Part shown: piece after piece, positions 46,770 to 58,564 of the stretch
Layout: each line of letters starts with the position of its first letter
How positions within the stretch are numbered: the first letter of the stretch is position 1
Assembly: GCA_008360955.1 (NCBI GenBank)
Contig: LUCM01001680.1
Coordinates: forward strand, 166,967 to 230,966
Direction: 5' to 3'
Origin: Fasciolopsis buskii
Lineage: Eukaryota; Platyhelminthes; Trematoda; Plagiorchiida; Fasciolidae
Length of the DNA: 64,000 nt
The notes under the pieces: generated by a model
What the model saw: the letters and a program-made list of their open reading frames with translations, nothing else
Databases searched by the model: none
Told to the model about the DNA's origin: nothing
Position numbers and translations under genes: made by a program

Positions 46770-47635
46770 TTTTTTGCCGGTCAGAAAAGAATTGGTTCAT
46801 CCTAAATCCAACCATTTCGTTGTTGGGAAATTGTGTAGAAGATAACAAAAGCTTGTCTCTAGAGTAGGGCGCGAAAGGGCTGGGAACAAACTGAGCAGCG
46901 TCGATAGTAAACTTCCAAGGGAAACGGTGTCGAGGGCCATGGTCAACATTGTCGGTCGTCTCCTCTGTTTCCCGGTGTTCCTTGCCGTTTACACGCATGC
47001 TAAGAGCCATTCATGACGAGACACAATTTCTTCTAAATTGGCGATGGCATTGTCGACTGAGAGAAATTCGAAAGAATTCCTTGGTTTTTTTTTCCACTTA
47101 CGAACGCTTTGCCAGTTGACAGCGAGACGACTGTGACCATGGTACGATAAAATCTAACGAACCTCCAGATGAAATCAATATTGCGCGCTAAGCAACAAGT
47201 AGGAGAAAAAACACGCAAAATTAAACGAGCCTAATATTTCCTCGGTCCGACTTTTCCATATTCAGTCAAACAAGCCATGATGCTTCGGAAAGTCCTAACA
47301 AATAGACATTGAATCAGGGTAGTTACGCATGCAAGAGTAAAAGATTGCTTTGTTTATTTTGGTTTATAGGGAAAAATAAACTTTATCCTTTTGAAATCAG
47401 ACTTAAATCTTCGGGGAATACTTTTTTTTACCATATATACACGGATGAACTGTTTGCAGATCGTAGAGGAGAATGCGCGAATACATCAAATATCGCGCCA
47501 AAATGTTGCCTCTTACTCTTCAGCTTCGAATCTTTGTTTGATTTGTTTATCGCGATCCTACTTAGCCGCATGCATACGAGAATCGCCGGAAAATCAGGCA
47601 TAAGTCACGGTGCATTTTTCGTGTGAGCATTGTCT
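46770..47635. other. Unassigned stretch
   Basis: A minus ORF with an ATG at 47010 (MALSMRVNGKEHRETEETTD and on, 88 codons) directly follows an upstream stop and runs into the end of SINE2 copy B. It has no splice donor and no known domain, so I do not call it. Nothing else is recognised. Confidence 0.35.
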
Positions 47636-47640
47636 CGTAG

Positions 47641-47718
47641 TTGGACGAAAGTGGATTTCCTCGGAGCCGTACGATGACGCTTTCGCCATCATTTCGGCTA
47701 ATGGGGAATACGTATCCG
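47641..47718 (+). CDS. Weak candidate exon, unidentified protein
   Basis: GCATTGTCTCGTAG| opens GRKWISSEPYDDAFAIISAN, GEYVS and ends at TCCG|GTAGTT. The 78-nt length keeps the frame. The peptide looks natural, but the acceptor tract is short and the donor is poor. Confidence 0.2.
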
Positions 47719-48283
47719 GTAGTTTTTTTATTCAATCATCACAATACCTGAACACTCCCTTATTGCTTTGGACACCGGAATTTCATATCGATTGCTGTAA
47801 ATGTGGAAGAATGATGGTTTCATTGATGCTCCACACTGGTAGTTTGTGGACCCCTGTGTGGTAGAATCACTGATCCGCATACGAGCACATTGGATTAGAT
47901 CGATTGCAGGGAATAACAACTTTAACCCTGACTGGTTTTCCGCTTATTAATTAGTCTACAAATGTTGCCGGCATTCCGTCTCATCATTTGCTCACGGCAT
48001 TTTGCAAAGTCGAATGATTAGATAATTTTCCCCTTAACACAATTTTTATTGTTACTTGAGTCCGAATGCATAAATTTGGACATCTGTAGAAGAAGTCCAA
48101 TCAAACCATCGTTCTTGTATCGATTTTTGCTTGACGGGGAACTTGTGATGAGCGCTAGGAAGGGAATTGTGTTTGCTCTAGTGCAAATCCCATTTTCCTT
48201 CTGTGTATTTCCCTGCCTAGGAGACTCCACGGATAACGTGCTACGTGCCCGTCCTGCTAGTATTGTTGGATCTTTTCATCTGT

Positions 48284-48454
48284 TATCTTTTACTTCCTTT
48301 ATTGATGGAACAACAATGCACCTCAATCTTCAGGAGGAGGGCCGCAGTCAACAGAGGGCTGCCAAGTGGGGAAGTTGACCGGCGGTGGGAGGATTCGAGC
48401 CCGTGACCTTCACGTTCAAACGCCATGACCTTATCCGTCTGGCCACCGCCGGCC
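48284..48454 (-). mobile_element. SINE1 copy 4
   Basis: In minus orientation: GCCGGCGGTGGCCAGACGGA head, ATAAGGTCATGGCGTTTGAA, B box GGGCTCGAATCC, body GTCAACTTCCCCACTTGGCA, CTGCGGCCCTCCTCCTGAAG and 3' end CAATAAAGGAAGTAAAAGAT. The acceptor-like ends GCCGGCGG and CCGCCGGT are complementary. Confidence 0.9.
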
Positions 48455-48934
48455 AGCAACTGCACTTGATGTTTGACTATTCGGGCGAGACGTGAATCCC
48501 AACTTGAACGGCTCAGTGCACGCCCCGTTTTAAGCCTTTAAATAAGATGCAAATCAATAGAAGAACATATTAGCGCAGTAACTTTCCAAAGACTTTTGAA
48601 TGGATTGATAATGATCGATTTTTGCATGTTATATTCAGATGTTGCCTAGAGAAAAACAATGCGCACAACACTGTGCCGGCCATCGTAAGGATAAGTCTTC
48701 GCGGTTCATATGAACGCTCAGTTTAATCGGAACACCGCGAACAAGGTCGAACATTTCATTTCGAAAATCTATGGAGCCGACTAACGAACAAGCGTTGGAC
48801 AATTTGGTGTGCTCAAATGTGCATACTGGACGAAAACAACACAGAAGTTTCAGCTAGCATTATAGCTGTGTATGTTTATGTAAATATATATCTATGTATA
48901 TACAGAAGCAGGAAGTAGTATCTGAATGCGTAAG

Positions 48935-49172
48935 CAAAATTTGCCCGGGAGCACACGACCGGTTTCGCGGTTATTGTCGCTCGTCAGGTATGCGTACCCT
49001 GGGGCATTCTGCCCTCGTTCCTAAGGTTGGCTCAGCCCAACTGACAAAGAATTATCAACGAATCACAGCTGTGATTCTTCTGTGGACTCTTCGACGAATA
49101 GCTTCCATGCACACTCCTGATGCTACAGATTCGATTCTGGTGAGAAATATATATGTGTGTGTGTGTCCATAC
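48935..49172 (+). repeat. Dispersed repeat R4, copy 4, with (TA)n(TG)n tail
   Basis: GCAAAATTTGCCCGGGAGCA, CACGACCGGTTTCGCGGTTA, TTGTCGCTCGTCAGGTATGC match the reverse complement of 17195-17285. The copy continues through GAATCACAGCTGTGATTCTT (a palindrome) and ends in ATATATATGTGTGTGTGTGT at about 49148-49168. This is the longest R4 copy in the window. Confidence 0.75.
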
Positions 49173-49174
49173 TC

Positions 49175-51650
49175 CCGGTGGATCGATCATTTAAGCAAGT
49201 CAAAATGCCTGTCTGAGTCGAAATTATTATGATTAAAAAAATAATCGTAGATGAATGCTACGCGACTCATGTGACCAGGCCGAATGAAGAAATAACACCA
49301 CTTGTGCGGATCCCTTCAATAAGTGAAAAACTTACCTGTGCGCCTTACGGAAACCGCATCTAAAATCAGAAAATTACCGGTCTCATTATTGGATCCAATG
49401 GACTTTATACTAACGACACCAATAAAGATGAAATTGTGATTTGTATTGGAGATTTCCGCGAGGTCGAAAATGTAACGGCATGTTTCGCTCAAGATAAATA
49501 TCAGGGCAGTATCGTTCAGTTGTAAATATTGTTCACTTATTAGTTTGCCCGGTCAACATAAACGAGAAACGCATAGCATCTTGAAGTCAGAATCGTGGGA
49601 TGTCAGACAAGGACCTACTTATCCGCCATCAGCATTATCTAGAGCCGAAATATGGTCCCGAATGGAAGTTTCGTGAACGTTCTTTTGAACTTAATGTGAT
49701 CGGTGCCATTTATCACGTGTCATATCAAGCATAGATCATTCAGGAACCAAACTCTCTGATTTTCCCATTGTTTATCCTGAGCTGCGGCCACAGAATGTCA
49801 CGGATAGTCCATTTCGTGATTGAAAAACACCCAAATGGAGTCGAATGACAAGTTCACTGAGGCACAACACAGACACACAAACAAACGAACACTCAAGACA
49901 ATGTATCTGTGTGATTGTATCTATCCGGCCCAAAATTTCGTATGAATCACACAGTGTTTCAAAGGCGTTTTCAAGAGCGCTCATCGAGCAACGTGGATGG
50001 AATAACGTCTGGGCTTCGGTTTCCTTCGTATGCATTAGTGTGTGTGTGTTTGCGTGCGTACATTCAGTGTGTGCTCTCATTCATCTGCACAAGAGAGCAC
50101 GTATACATGTAGGTATGATGTGACGTGATCAGTTTTGCTCGATTGCAATCCGATAAGTTGTCATAGGGTTTCGGGATAACTATTGCATTCTCATTGACAA
50201 ATGGGCTCGGACCGACGGATGAACACAACCAGACACGCTTAAACATTACACAAACAAGTGGTATTTATCACCCAACACCAGACGCGTGCACAATAGCGCC
50301 AATATGAACGTACACGGACGGGCATCGGATATTTTTGTGAAGGACCCGGTCATGCTGCAGCAACAAAAGAAAAATAGGTAAATGTGTCAGGAGCGATGGG
50401 CGTATTCTTTTTATTTTTACAATATTTTAATGGGAACTGTCTGTCAAAAGGTCAGAGCAAACGAAACCCTGTATTCGAATGGAATCCCAATGGTTGATTC
50501 ATTACATGGATGTCTGGAGTTACATCAGACCATGCCGTAATTCTAGTAGTGGTGTAGGCAGGTCTGCCGACTGTGAATTCCTGGTTGGATAAATAAATTT
50601 TCACATCTTGGTCATATAGACGGCAATTTTTATGCTTCTTTAATCGGATTCTTGAATAGAAACTGCTGTTTTCAATTAAAAGACATTTACTACGAGTGGC
50701 GAAAAATTATCTTGTCTGGCACTGTAAAAAAGAGACTATTTGCTACCATTTCGTACATGCCCCTCTGATTGCCTCACTTTCAGAGCTCCGACTTACGAGG
50801 TGTTCTCTTCCAAACTTTGGAGATTCAAACATTTGCATCCCTTAGAGATGCAGTGTCCCGATAAATTGCCGTGGTTGGTTTCTTCCCCCCGCATCGTTTA
50901 TCGATGGCTGATTGTCACAAGTAGTGTATTGTTTACATGCGGGGAACAAACCCAAATGATGATCGCAAAATAATTGTCTGGGTATGAAAAGAAGGTGAGT
51001 GCAAATCGTTTTTGCAGTACGTCTCTTGCGTTAATTTTTCAATGTATTCGTCTTACTTCTAGTAGAACATAACACAGTGCATATCAGAAACAGTCTGATC
51101 CACTTCTAGTGTTACTTTTTCTATTGATTTATCTGGCCGGTTTTATTATGGATAATGAACATTACAGGATCAGTGTATTAGAATATCTTTTGGATGAAAT
51201 ATGCAACAGATGAGAACTCACAATATCAACTTTTGCCACTCTCAATAGAATTGTTGTGAGGATCAGTACTAAACGCACCTAGTTGGCGGTGACCGGTTGG
51301 AACCAACACTTATCAACCTAGGGATCAGTGATTAGGCTAGATTCCATAATTCTCCAGTCACTGCGATCGCAGGTTGTGAGCACACCTAACGTATTGCTAC
51401 TCCCCGTGTCCGATTCTTTAATATCATTACAGGTCTTGCTGTCAAGTTCTTCATTGAGTTTTTCTTGTACCGTGTCCATCGCGTGCCGAAATTTTGTCTG
51501 TTACACATTTGATACTTTTTATATGATCAGCCGCATACTACTGGATCTGTGACAGACCGATTTTGACTGACACTATGCCTTTTGTTGATGCTTATTGAGT
51601 TGTACTGAAAAATGTTCATCCTTTTATATGTACGGGTACATTTACATACA
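49175..51650. other. Long unassigned stretch
   Basis: ORFs near 49845-50123 overlap CA/TG-rich DNA. At 50760 a fair acceptor (CCTCACTTTCAG|) is followed by a frame that stops after 26 codons. Nothing else is supported. Confidence 0.4.
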
Positions 51651-51654
51651 CAAA

Positions 51655-52255
51655 TACACGTGCACGTGTACGTGTACACTTAAACATATGTGACAGAAAT
51701 CAGTGCATAGAACATGTACCGTTGGAATCATCATGAAGAATAAAACCTGTGAAAGAGGAAGTGGAAAGAATTAAAAAGAGAATTCATCGTAACTATGATA
51801 GTCCTTTTATCTTCCACGTTCACATCAACAGATGTTCGTCGAGATTCATGATTTCTCTGTGGGCCTCATATTACCCGGATGCCCAAATCGAAGTGAACGA
51901 CCAATTCAGGCAACTCGCCCAGGAGTGTTTGACAGAGCGGTCCAAACTACAAAACCGTAGAACTATCTGTTGGTCCCGAGACCTGCTAGGGGTCGCTGGC
52001 CAATTGCTCAATCCATGCACCTTTCGATTGGGTCCGGACAAAATGGGATGATTGTCACACACAATCAGCCGCAGATGCCTGCGATCACGCGACCGTATTC
52101 TTTCTATGCCACCCGTGATTAGTTTGGTCTCTGAATTTAACCATCTTTCCCAAGCTGAGTACGGAGGATCAGCCAACTTGGTGGAAGGCACTGGACATTC
52201 GTCTCTGTCCTGGCACTTTTGTGGAAACACCTCTGTCACGAGGAGGTATGACATA
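51655..52255 (-). repeat. Dispersed repeat R3, copy 3 (diverged), with alternating GTAC/CACGTG tail
   Basis: On the minus strand CTCCTCGTGACAGAGGTGTT (near 52240) matches 18096, and GGGACCAACAGATAGTTCTA, CGGTTTTGTAGTTTGGACCG match the GACCCTCAGATAGTTCTACT block of copies 1 and 2 in order. It ends, as they do, in T-rich DNA and an alternating purine-pyrimidine tract (51655-51690). A 127-codon minus ORF spans it without any known motif. Confidence 0.6.
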
Positions 52256-52259
52256 GAGC

Positions 52260-53490
52260 TTCATCAACAGAGACTCATCGATAATCATGATGAGTCAGAA
52301 GCATTTCAACAGTCATTTAGGACGAGTAACCAACTCGGAGCCTGAGATACACATACGTGACCAGGTTGAGACATTTGGACACAAGTTCACTCATACAAGT
52401 ATGAAATTTTGTCCTTCATCCAGGGACAAAAATGTGCCAGTGCAGAATCAAATGACTACCTGCTAGATCTGATTGTATTGACTGATCACCGCACATACAC
52501 TCCGCAGTCAATTTTACGCTATAGGTCGGTATGAACAAATGATCTACAGGCAGCCACGATGATCGTATATTTGGATTCAGATTGATCTCTTGAAAACACT
52601 AGTCAGTTTTTTCAGAGTAGGTCCAGTGTTAGATGGAAGGTCGCTTGATACTACTCTACCGACCGGATTTCGTGAACCGGCTAATCAAATGTGCATATTG
52701 AGGTGAGACTGTTTTAGTAGGAACCTTTTATCAATCGCTAACCATTGCAATTTGTCATCACGAAAGGCATTGTTTGCGTGATATTTTGTGTTGGTCGCAG
52801 ACAAATTAAAAATCGGAACTCATTGGTAAAATGATTGTAGAAATTGACACTGCTGCTCACGTTCATTCGATCATTCACCATTTTGTAGGACCGAATTCTT
52901 TGGTGTTTATAATGCGTTTGGCTGTTTACGGGCCAGACGCCGTAGTTTGGAGGTTTTGTGCAGTAGACCGGGCACCTCAGCCTAACATCCATGCGCTACA
53001 GCTGAAGAGCCATGGAAATCGGATTAAAGCTGTTGAACTACTGCACATGGATTTTAAGCCATGATGTTCGACTTCCTAATGAAAAAAAAACGGTAGATTA
53101 TTCCCACTGACAAGTTGTGGTCCGGCTACTGATCGCATAATCTCCACGGTTCAGGTGTGCTAGCAAGTCACAAGTCAACTAGCTTTTTCTATCCATGCTA
53201 TGACCACGATTGACTTTGGTGATAATAAACGTCCATAACATGCACATGATGCAGATCAGGTCATATGAACTGGCTTACTAACACCAGTGACCCTACTCAT
53301 TGCTTGTGACCTTAAGACCCCTTGGACTCTGAATCGCGATCTCCATGATTACTGTCAAATTGGCTTGAATTTTAAGGTAACTTTTCTTGAACCCGGTAAC
53401 CAATTGAAAATGTGACGAAAATCAACCAAGTAGCCGAGCTCAGTGCGATTTGTAATGGCACTGGTTACCACCGGAAAGTCGTTTGCCGCA
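52260..53490. other. Unassigned stretch
   Basis: No recognised exon or repeat. ORFs up to 97 codons. Confidence 0.35.
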
Positions 53491-53495
53491 TAAAA

Positions 53496-53651
53496 GCCGG
53501 CGGTGGCTAAACGGATAAGGATGTGAAGGTCGCGGGTTCGAATCCTCCTACCGCCGAACAACTTCTTCACTTGGCAGGCCTCTGTTGGAAGCGGTTCTCT
53601 TCTTGAAGAATGGCGTACGTTGTTATTTCATTAGTAAAGGAAGTAAAAGAT
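53496..53651 (+). mobile_element. SINE1 copy 5, with a short deletion in the head
   Basis: GCCGGCGGTGGCTAAACGGA head, then a gap of about 15 bp relative to other copies, B box GGGTTCGAATCC (53534-53545), body ACAACTTCTTCACTTGGCAG and 3' end TTCATTAGTAAAGGAAGTAA, AAGATAAATGAAAAG. The head deletion removes the anticodon-arm region but keeps both promoter boxes. Confidence 0.9.
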
Positions 53652-53654
53652 AAA

Positions 53655-56060
53655 TGAAAAGACGGTTGTATACCATACGGACTCCGGTCTTACGAAAGCC
53701 GATGTCGATTAGGGACGGCATTGATGGTCAGTCAAAAGTCAAGAGCCAGTCCAACGAACGACATAGCTGAGTCTAATTTGTACACCCAGGGCACAATCCC
53801 AAGCATGTGTCACGGCTGACTGGTCCTAGAAAATCTGGTGAAATTCTAGTACGATGTTGCCGTGGATTAAAATGTTGGGTTCAGTATTCGTTTCGAAACA
53901 CACTGGTATGAACAAGCGGATTTTTGCACGACTCCAAGCCTCCTAAACGGACAAATACAAAGCATACATTATACTTTGTAAACAAGACCAAAGCGAGTTA
54001 GCATACTTCCGATAAAGTCACCAAGTAGCTAATAAGACGATACTTCGTGAGTGCCTGATATACGGTCTATCATAAAAGAAAGGACACTAAACTCCCGACA
54101 GTGGATTAATCCAGTCCATGCCTAACCTAACTCATTACCACTGAACTGCTCAAATGACTGATTTTGTGCAATGTTTACGGATCTTCTCTTGATTAATTCT
54201 TACTTACAGTTTGATTCGAATTTGCATCAACGTACTGCAACCTGCATATTGGGCTACTTTTCGTGCTTGTTTTCTCCGATGTACTAACGCCGGTGCAAGT
54301 ATATACCATTTGCCAGTTCCCGTGTGCACATACATGATGACTGCTCATTCTCATAAGAAGACTGACCGCATCAAAAAGTGACAGTTAGAAGGAAGATTAT
54401 TATTATTATTATTGTGAATGATTTAATGTTAATAACACAGCTTGTTATATCATCCACAATAAAAACCAATACTTGGCGCATCGATTTTTCGATGCACTCC
54501 TTACGTGATTCGGTCCTCAAGACTATGAGTATTATTAAATGTAATCGCAAAATAATAATTGCTAGGGTACCAGAGTTGAATGAAACCAGATTAATCAGCT
54601 GCCTGAATCACATTTGGCTAGCTCCTCTTATGCAGCCCAGTTATATAAGGATAATTACTGAGTATGGGCTAATGATATTCATGAGTCAAATCAACAGGAC
54701 CTGTCCGGTTTGAGCCTTAAAACATGGCGCATTGATTTTTCGATACACTCCTTACATCATTTGGTCCTGATAACCACTATATAGGATTTACGTCACCGAT
54801 AGTTACGGATTCCAAGCAGTATTTTTCATTATTTTGCATGACTTTAGATCTGTTTATTCACATTTTTTCCTTTTTTTGGAAAAGAGGTGAATGATAATTT
54901 AAGTTCATTAGACATCAAACTCATGAGGGGTTCAGATGGAACAACGCAGCAGTCTATCCACAGAAAAACGACATGGAGCGGCCAGTGTTTGCGCTTCGCG
55001 AGTTTCTGTCCATTACCCCATAAGAGGTTTGATGCGAACGCTCTGCCACCGGGCTAGAAATATCTACTTTCCTGATACTTTGAAAGCAGAACGATCGCTT
55101 ATTTTTCGGAATACATGATAGTTACTCCGAAAGATTCACTGACATGCACAGCAGAAATGGACGCAATGGCGATCCGGTATGTGGAACTCCAAAAGAAACT
55201 AGTTAGCTTTAAAATGGTAGGAGAAGATAACCAGAAAATGAGCAAAATGCGTCTTGCGCATCAGTCTTAAGCTGAACGTTCCCAGCCGCACAACTTCATC
55301 TTCCACGGTGCATGCGGAAGATGGATTTGGACAATCGTGAACGACATTTCTTGACTAATTCACATGTGATTTATCAGCCCCCAAAACGTTGTAGTGATAC
55401 ATAATACATCAACAAGACGAATGGGTGGTTTTTCAGAACAAATGTATGAACACATTCCTAAGTGATTGATAAATATGATGACAAAAAGGTTTTCCAAAAG
55501 TCATCCAAATCGAAATCCAGGCTGATCAATATGCAAACACGTAATGCAGATCAAAAACAAATTTGTGACCCAAGTGTTGTTTCTTTCAAGCAATCATTAC
55601 CCATCCACGAATCGAAGCAACTAGTATTCAGTAAGGTGTTGTTTATCAAGTCATGTAATCCATTGTTGCTCGCAAAAACGACGCTGACGCGATCAACTAA
55701 TTGATCTTGGGGTTGGCCTCCATTTCCTGATCGGAATTCATCGAACGCATTCCAGTGTTTTCTGAAAAAACTCCTTTCGTCAGATTATTTTGTCACTAGA
55801 AGTGTCCTATAGACGTTAAATTGTCTTACTTTTGTGACTGATCGGAGTAACAGGCAAATTTTAGTTGAATTGGTTCAAATGTACTTTACCGAGGAACGAA
55901 GTGATCTATTGAATCATATCACTCCTGATTCGGTTTATCTGCTCTCCCCATCATCCTCGTATCTCGGGGTCTCACATTCACGCTCGACTATATTACTCTA
56001 TGGGATGAATGACACTTTTGAAAATATCCCAACTGCTATCATTTATCGAACAGTCGAACA
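53655..56060. other. Unassigned stretch
   Basis: Apart from the 43-bp direct repeats at 54475 and 54726, nothing is recognised. The ORFs (111 codons at most) have no known motif. Confidence 0.4.
54475..54768. repeat. Pair of 43-bp direct repeats, 251 bp apart, containing a hairpin
   Basis: GGCGCATCGATTTTTCGATG, CACTCCTTACGTGATTCGGT, CCT at 54475-54517 and its copy at 54726-54768 differ at five positions. The first copy has a perfect 7-bp stem GCATCGA/TCGATGC around TTTT; the second has lost two stem pairs. Confidence 0.75.
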
Positions 56061-56064
56061 GTTT

Positions 56065-56492
56065 CATTTAATGAAATAATTGACTATGTGATATCATCAC
56101 TCAACTCAAAATAAAGAAACCATGGAAGCACTGTACAGCTGTTTCATCCTTGTTAGGAATGATGAGCTGTGCATATGGACGCGAACCCGGGACGAACGAT
56201 TCTGAGTCGAACGCCTTAGCCATTACGCTACCGGGAAGGCCCTGAACGGTTTGTTGAACTTCACCACATGATGTTGCACCTATCCGTCACTGATTTTCAC
56301 GGTTACTGTCCGCTAGCTTACACGATCGACCCCCCCTGGTAGACGACCTCTCTGCAGGTAGCCCAAGTACGACGAAGGCTTTGCATATGACCTACAGAGC
56401 TTGATTACTTGGTACACGTTAGTAGTAGGAGATTGAAGGTTCGCATGAAGCAATTCGCCATGTGATATCATCACTCACCTCACCATAAAGAA
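56065..56492 (-). repeat. SINE2 copy C plus the start of a second tandem unit
   Basis: The first unit starts at about 56070 (ATGAAATAATTGACTATGTG) and runs through ACCATGGAAGCACTGTACAG, the minus-strand tRNA-like block (CCGGTAGCGTAATGGCTAAG; B box GGGTTCGCGTCC), TCGTACTTGGGCTACCTGCA and ends near AGTAGTAGGAGATTGAAGG. At 56443 the unit starts again: ATGAAGCAATTCGCCATGTG, ATATCATCACTCACCTCACC, ATAAAG. The period is about 373 bp. A single unit plus 50 bp of the next shows head-to-tail tandem order. Confidence 0.8.
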
Positions 56493-56494
56493 TT

Positions 56495-57620
56495 TTAATT
56501 AGTAAGTTTTGTTTTAAATGGTTTTTTTGTATGTTTTATTGAAATTTTCCTTGTCCGGGATTAATATGGTTTGTTCCCAGTGTAAAACATGCTGTTCTCT
56601 AAGTTGAATAGATTGATTACGGTCGAACAAAAGCAGAACAGAAGGGCAGGTGTCCTTGTGGGTGGTCGGTATTCCCGGGCAGGCAAGTGATAGTACGAAA
56701 AAAAGTATCTAATTAGTGTAATCGAAACAGTTCAGGCAGAAAGATATCAACCGCATCTCGTATCCCCTTTATTCCATTGTTGCAAGTTTCGAGTGTACAT
56801 ATCAAGTAGCTAAGTTGTTTGCGTGTGGTCTTTCCACCTAGAGTGGTAAAACGACAGCACTAACAACAACAAAAACGACAGACAAGTGGGAACTGTGGGT
56901 AAAATTGTCGAATGATGCGGTTTGATTGGTAGATTTCACAACGGTACATCATACTAACACTGTCACACACACACACACACACACGTACACATGCACATGC
57001 ATATACACATGTGGGAGTGTTTAGGAGAAGAAACAGATAACGCAAAAGTAACGAATGAGTTAACTTTGGGGTCAGCTAAATAACGATAAAGTTGTACAGA
57101 TTGTAGTTTCGTTTATTCGTGTCGCATGTTTATCGTTTTTGTGAAGTAACAGAATGGGTTGATATACATCATACGCATGCGGGAGAATCTTCACCCTGTT
57201 ACATAAGCAAACTCACACACGCGCACAAGTGCATGTGCAATCTCTCAAGTTCCCTTATTGGTTTTATAACATATATGCTGCATCTGTACCAATCGGCCGC
57301 GAACATGGGAAGCTGCGGAACGGGGTAGAGACCAGCGATGATGTTCATGTTCCGATGCTACCATCTTGTACTTGTGACCGCATCTGGTCATGTATATATA
57401 ACCCAAGAATGGACAATTCAGTATAAAAGGATTGTATCTTGACGGCTTGCCTGCCTCCACGATCTAGTGAGTTATGTAGGATGGCTTACCTCAAGCCGAG
57501 GATTCAGCCGAGCCTGGAGGGCCAAAGGATAGAGGACTGACGAAATACTCTTCTGGTGCTTCAGGTTGGGGATCAAATTGAGTCCGAAAATGAAACGGAA
57601 ACAGTGAGTGTGGGAGAAAA
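56495..57620. other. Unassigned stretch with (CA)n
   Basis: A (CA)n microsatellite lies at 56963-56985. No gene or family repeat recognised. Confidence 0.4.
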
Positions 57621-57626
57621 ACTGAC

Positions 57627-57822
57627 CCAGGCCGATAGATTTTTGCTCAACCACTCTCAGATGCCTTGTTGACAAACCCTTCTCGGGGCTAGGGGCTTTG
57701 AATGAGAGATCTAATGGTTCTTCTGTTGAGCAATTAGACTCCATGGCAGCTCTTGTCTGCCATGCCAATGAACTACAAACATATATCGAATTTCTTGCTG
57801 AATCAATTGTCTCCCAGGATAA
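57627..57822 (-). CDS. Candidate exon with PLDLS motif (CtBP-binding type)
   Basis: The minus frame is open from 57822 and reads ETIDSARNSIYVCSSLAWQT, RAAMESNCSTEEPLDLSFKA, PSPEKGLSTRHLRVVEQKS and ends at a moderate donor, CTGG|GTCAGT. PLDLS (57703-57717) followed by Phe-Lys is the motif by which co-repressors and transcription factors such as LCoR/E93-type proteins bind CtBP. The surrounding acidic and Ser-rich sequence suits such a linker region. The acceptor is undecided (several AGs between 57765 and 57800). A five-residue motif can arise by chance, so the functional reading is tentative. Confidence 0.35.
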
Positions 57823-57829
57823 TCAGGAC

Positions 57830-58555
57830 CGCGTTCCTCATGTCATGAAGCAGAGTGGGTGGTTCTAATTAGGCTCTTTACTCAAAGCTGGCTTAAAGTC
57901 TAACTACCGTGTGGATCAGACTTTAGAGCCCAAAGTCCAAAGACAAAAGCCACGACGTATGGCTTGTCTAAGTACAATCAGTGCCCTTTGAACAGGGAAC
58001 CTTTTCAAACTTCGTAATTCCAATATAGGGGCCATACAATGTATCACGAAAAATCGTGGCTAGACAGATTCATTCGACGGTAACATTAGTGAAAAGGACA
58101 GGAAATAATTTGGATGCAATAGTTAAACCTATGTGTTCACTTCACTTAGTTGTCTTCAAATTCTGCACGCTCAGCAAGACATAAGGCAATAGGTTTGTGC
58201 AGCTAGAACTCACGAAACTTTTAAAATAGATGTATGTCATGTCCCTGAAACGCGCGAACACGATCCCACCCAGATACAACCTAATTCACTAGATGCATTC
58301 TTCGCATACCGGGTAATTCGGCTTTAGGCGTTGGTGCTCAAGTGACATTGGAATCGTGCGAGCCGGGCTTGTATTGCTGGACTGGATCCCAGTCAACAGT
58401 CGCTTGGGTGCGGTTTGCCTGGATCGTTCTGTATGTGCTAGTAACAATCTGCTGAAGCCCCGCTATCTATTCATCATATCTTTCCGCGATCATTGATTGC
58501 AACTCTCTTGTGGTCAAAACTGAGTTCTACAGAGACTTATCCCAACTGCTCGAAA
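57830..58555. other. Unassigned stretch 5' of the LINE
   Basis: It may hold the decayed 5' region of the LINE that starts to be recognisable at 58565, but I cannot identify it. Confidence 0.35.
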
Positions 58556-58564
58556 GCGTACGTC

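Noticed and set aside
46744..47010. 88-codon minus ORF starting with a real ATG
   Set aside because: Its last codons lie in SINE2-derived sequence, no splice site is seen, and no family is recognised.
49772..50123. Overlapping ORFs of 92-102 codons on both strands
   Set aside because: CA/TG-rich DNA keeps several frames open; neither strand shows a domain or paired splice sites.
50740..50973. Possible exon after the acceptor CCTCACTTTCAG
   Set aside because: The most protein-like frame stops after 26 codons and no donor follows in the other frames.
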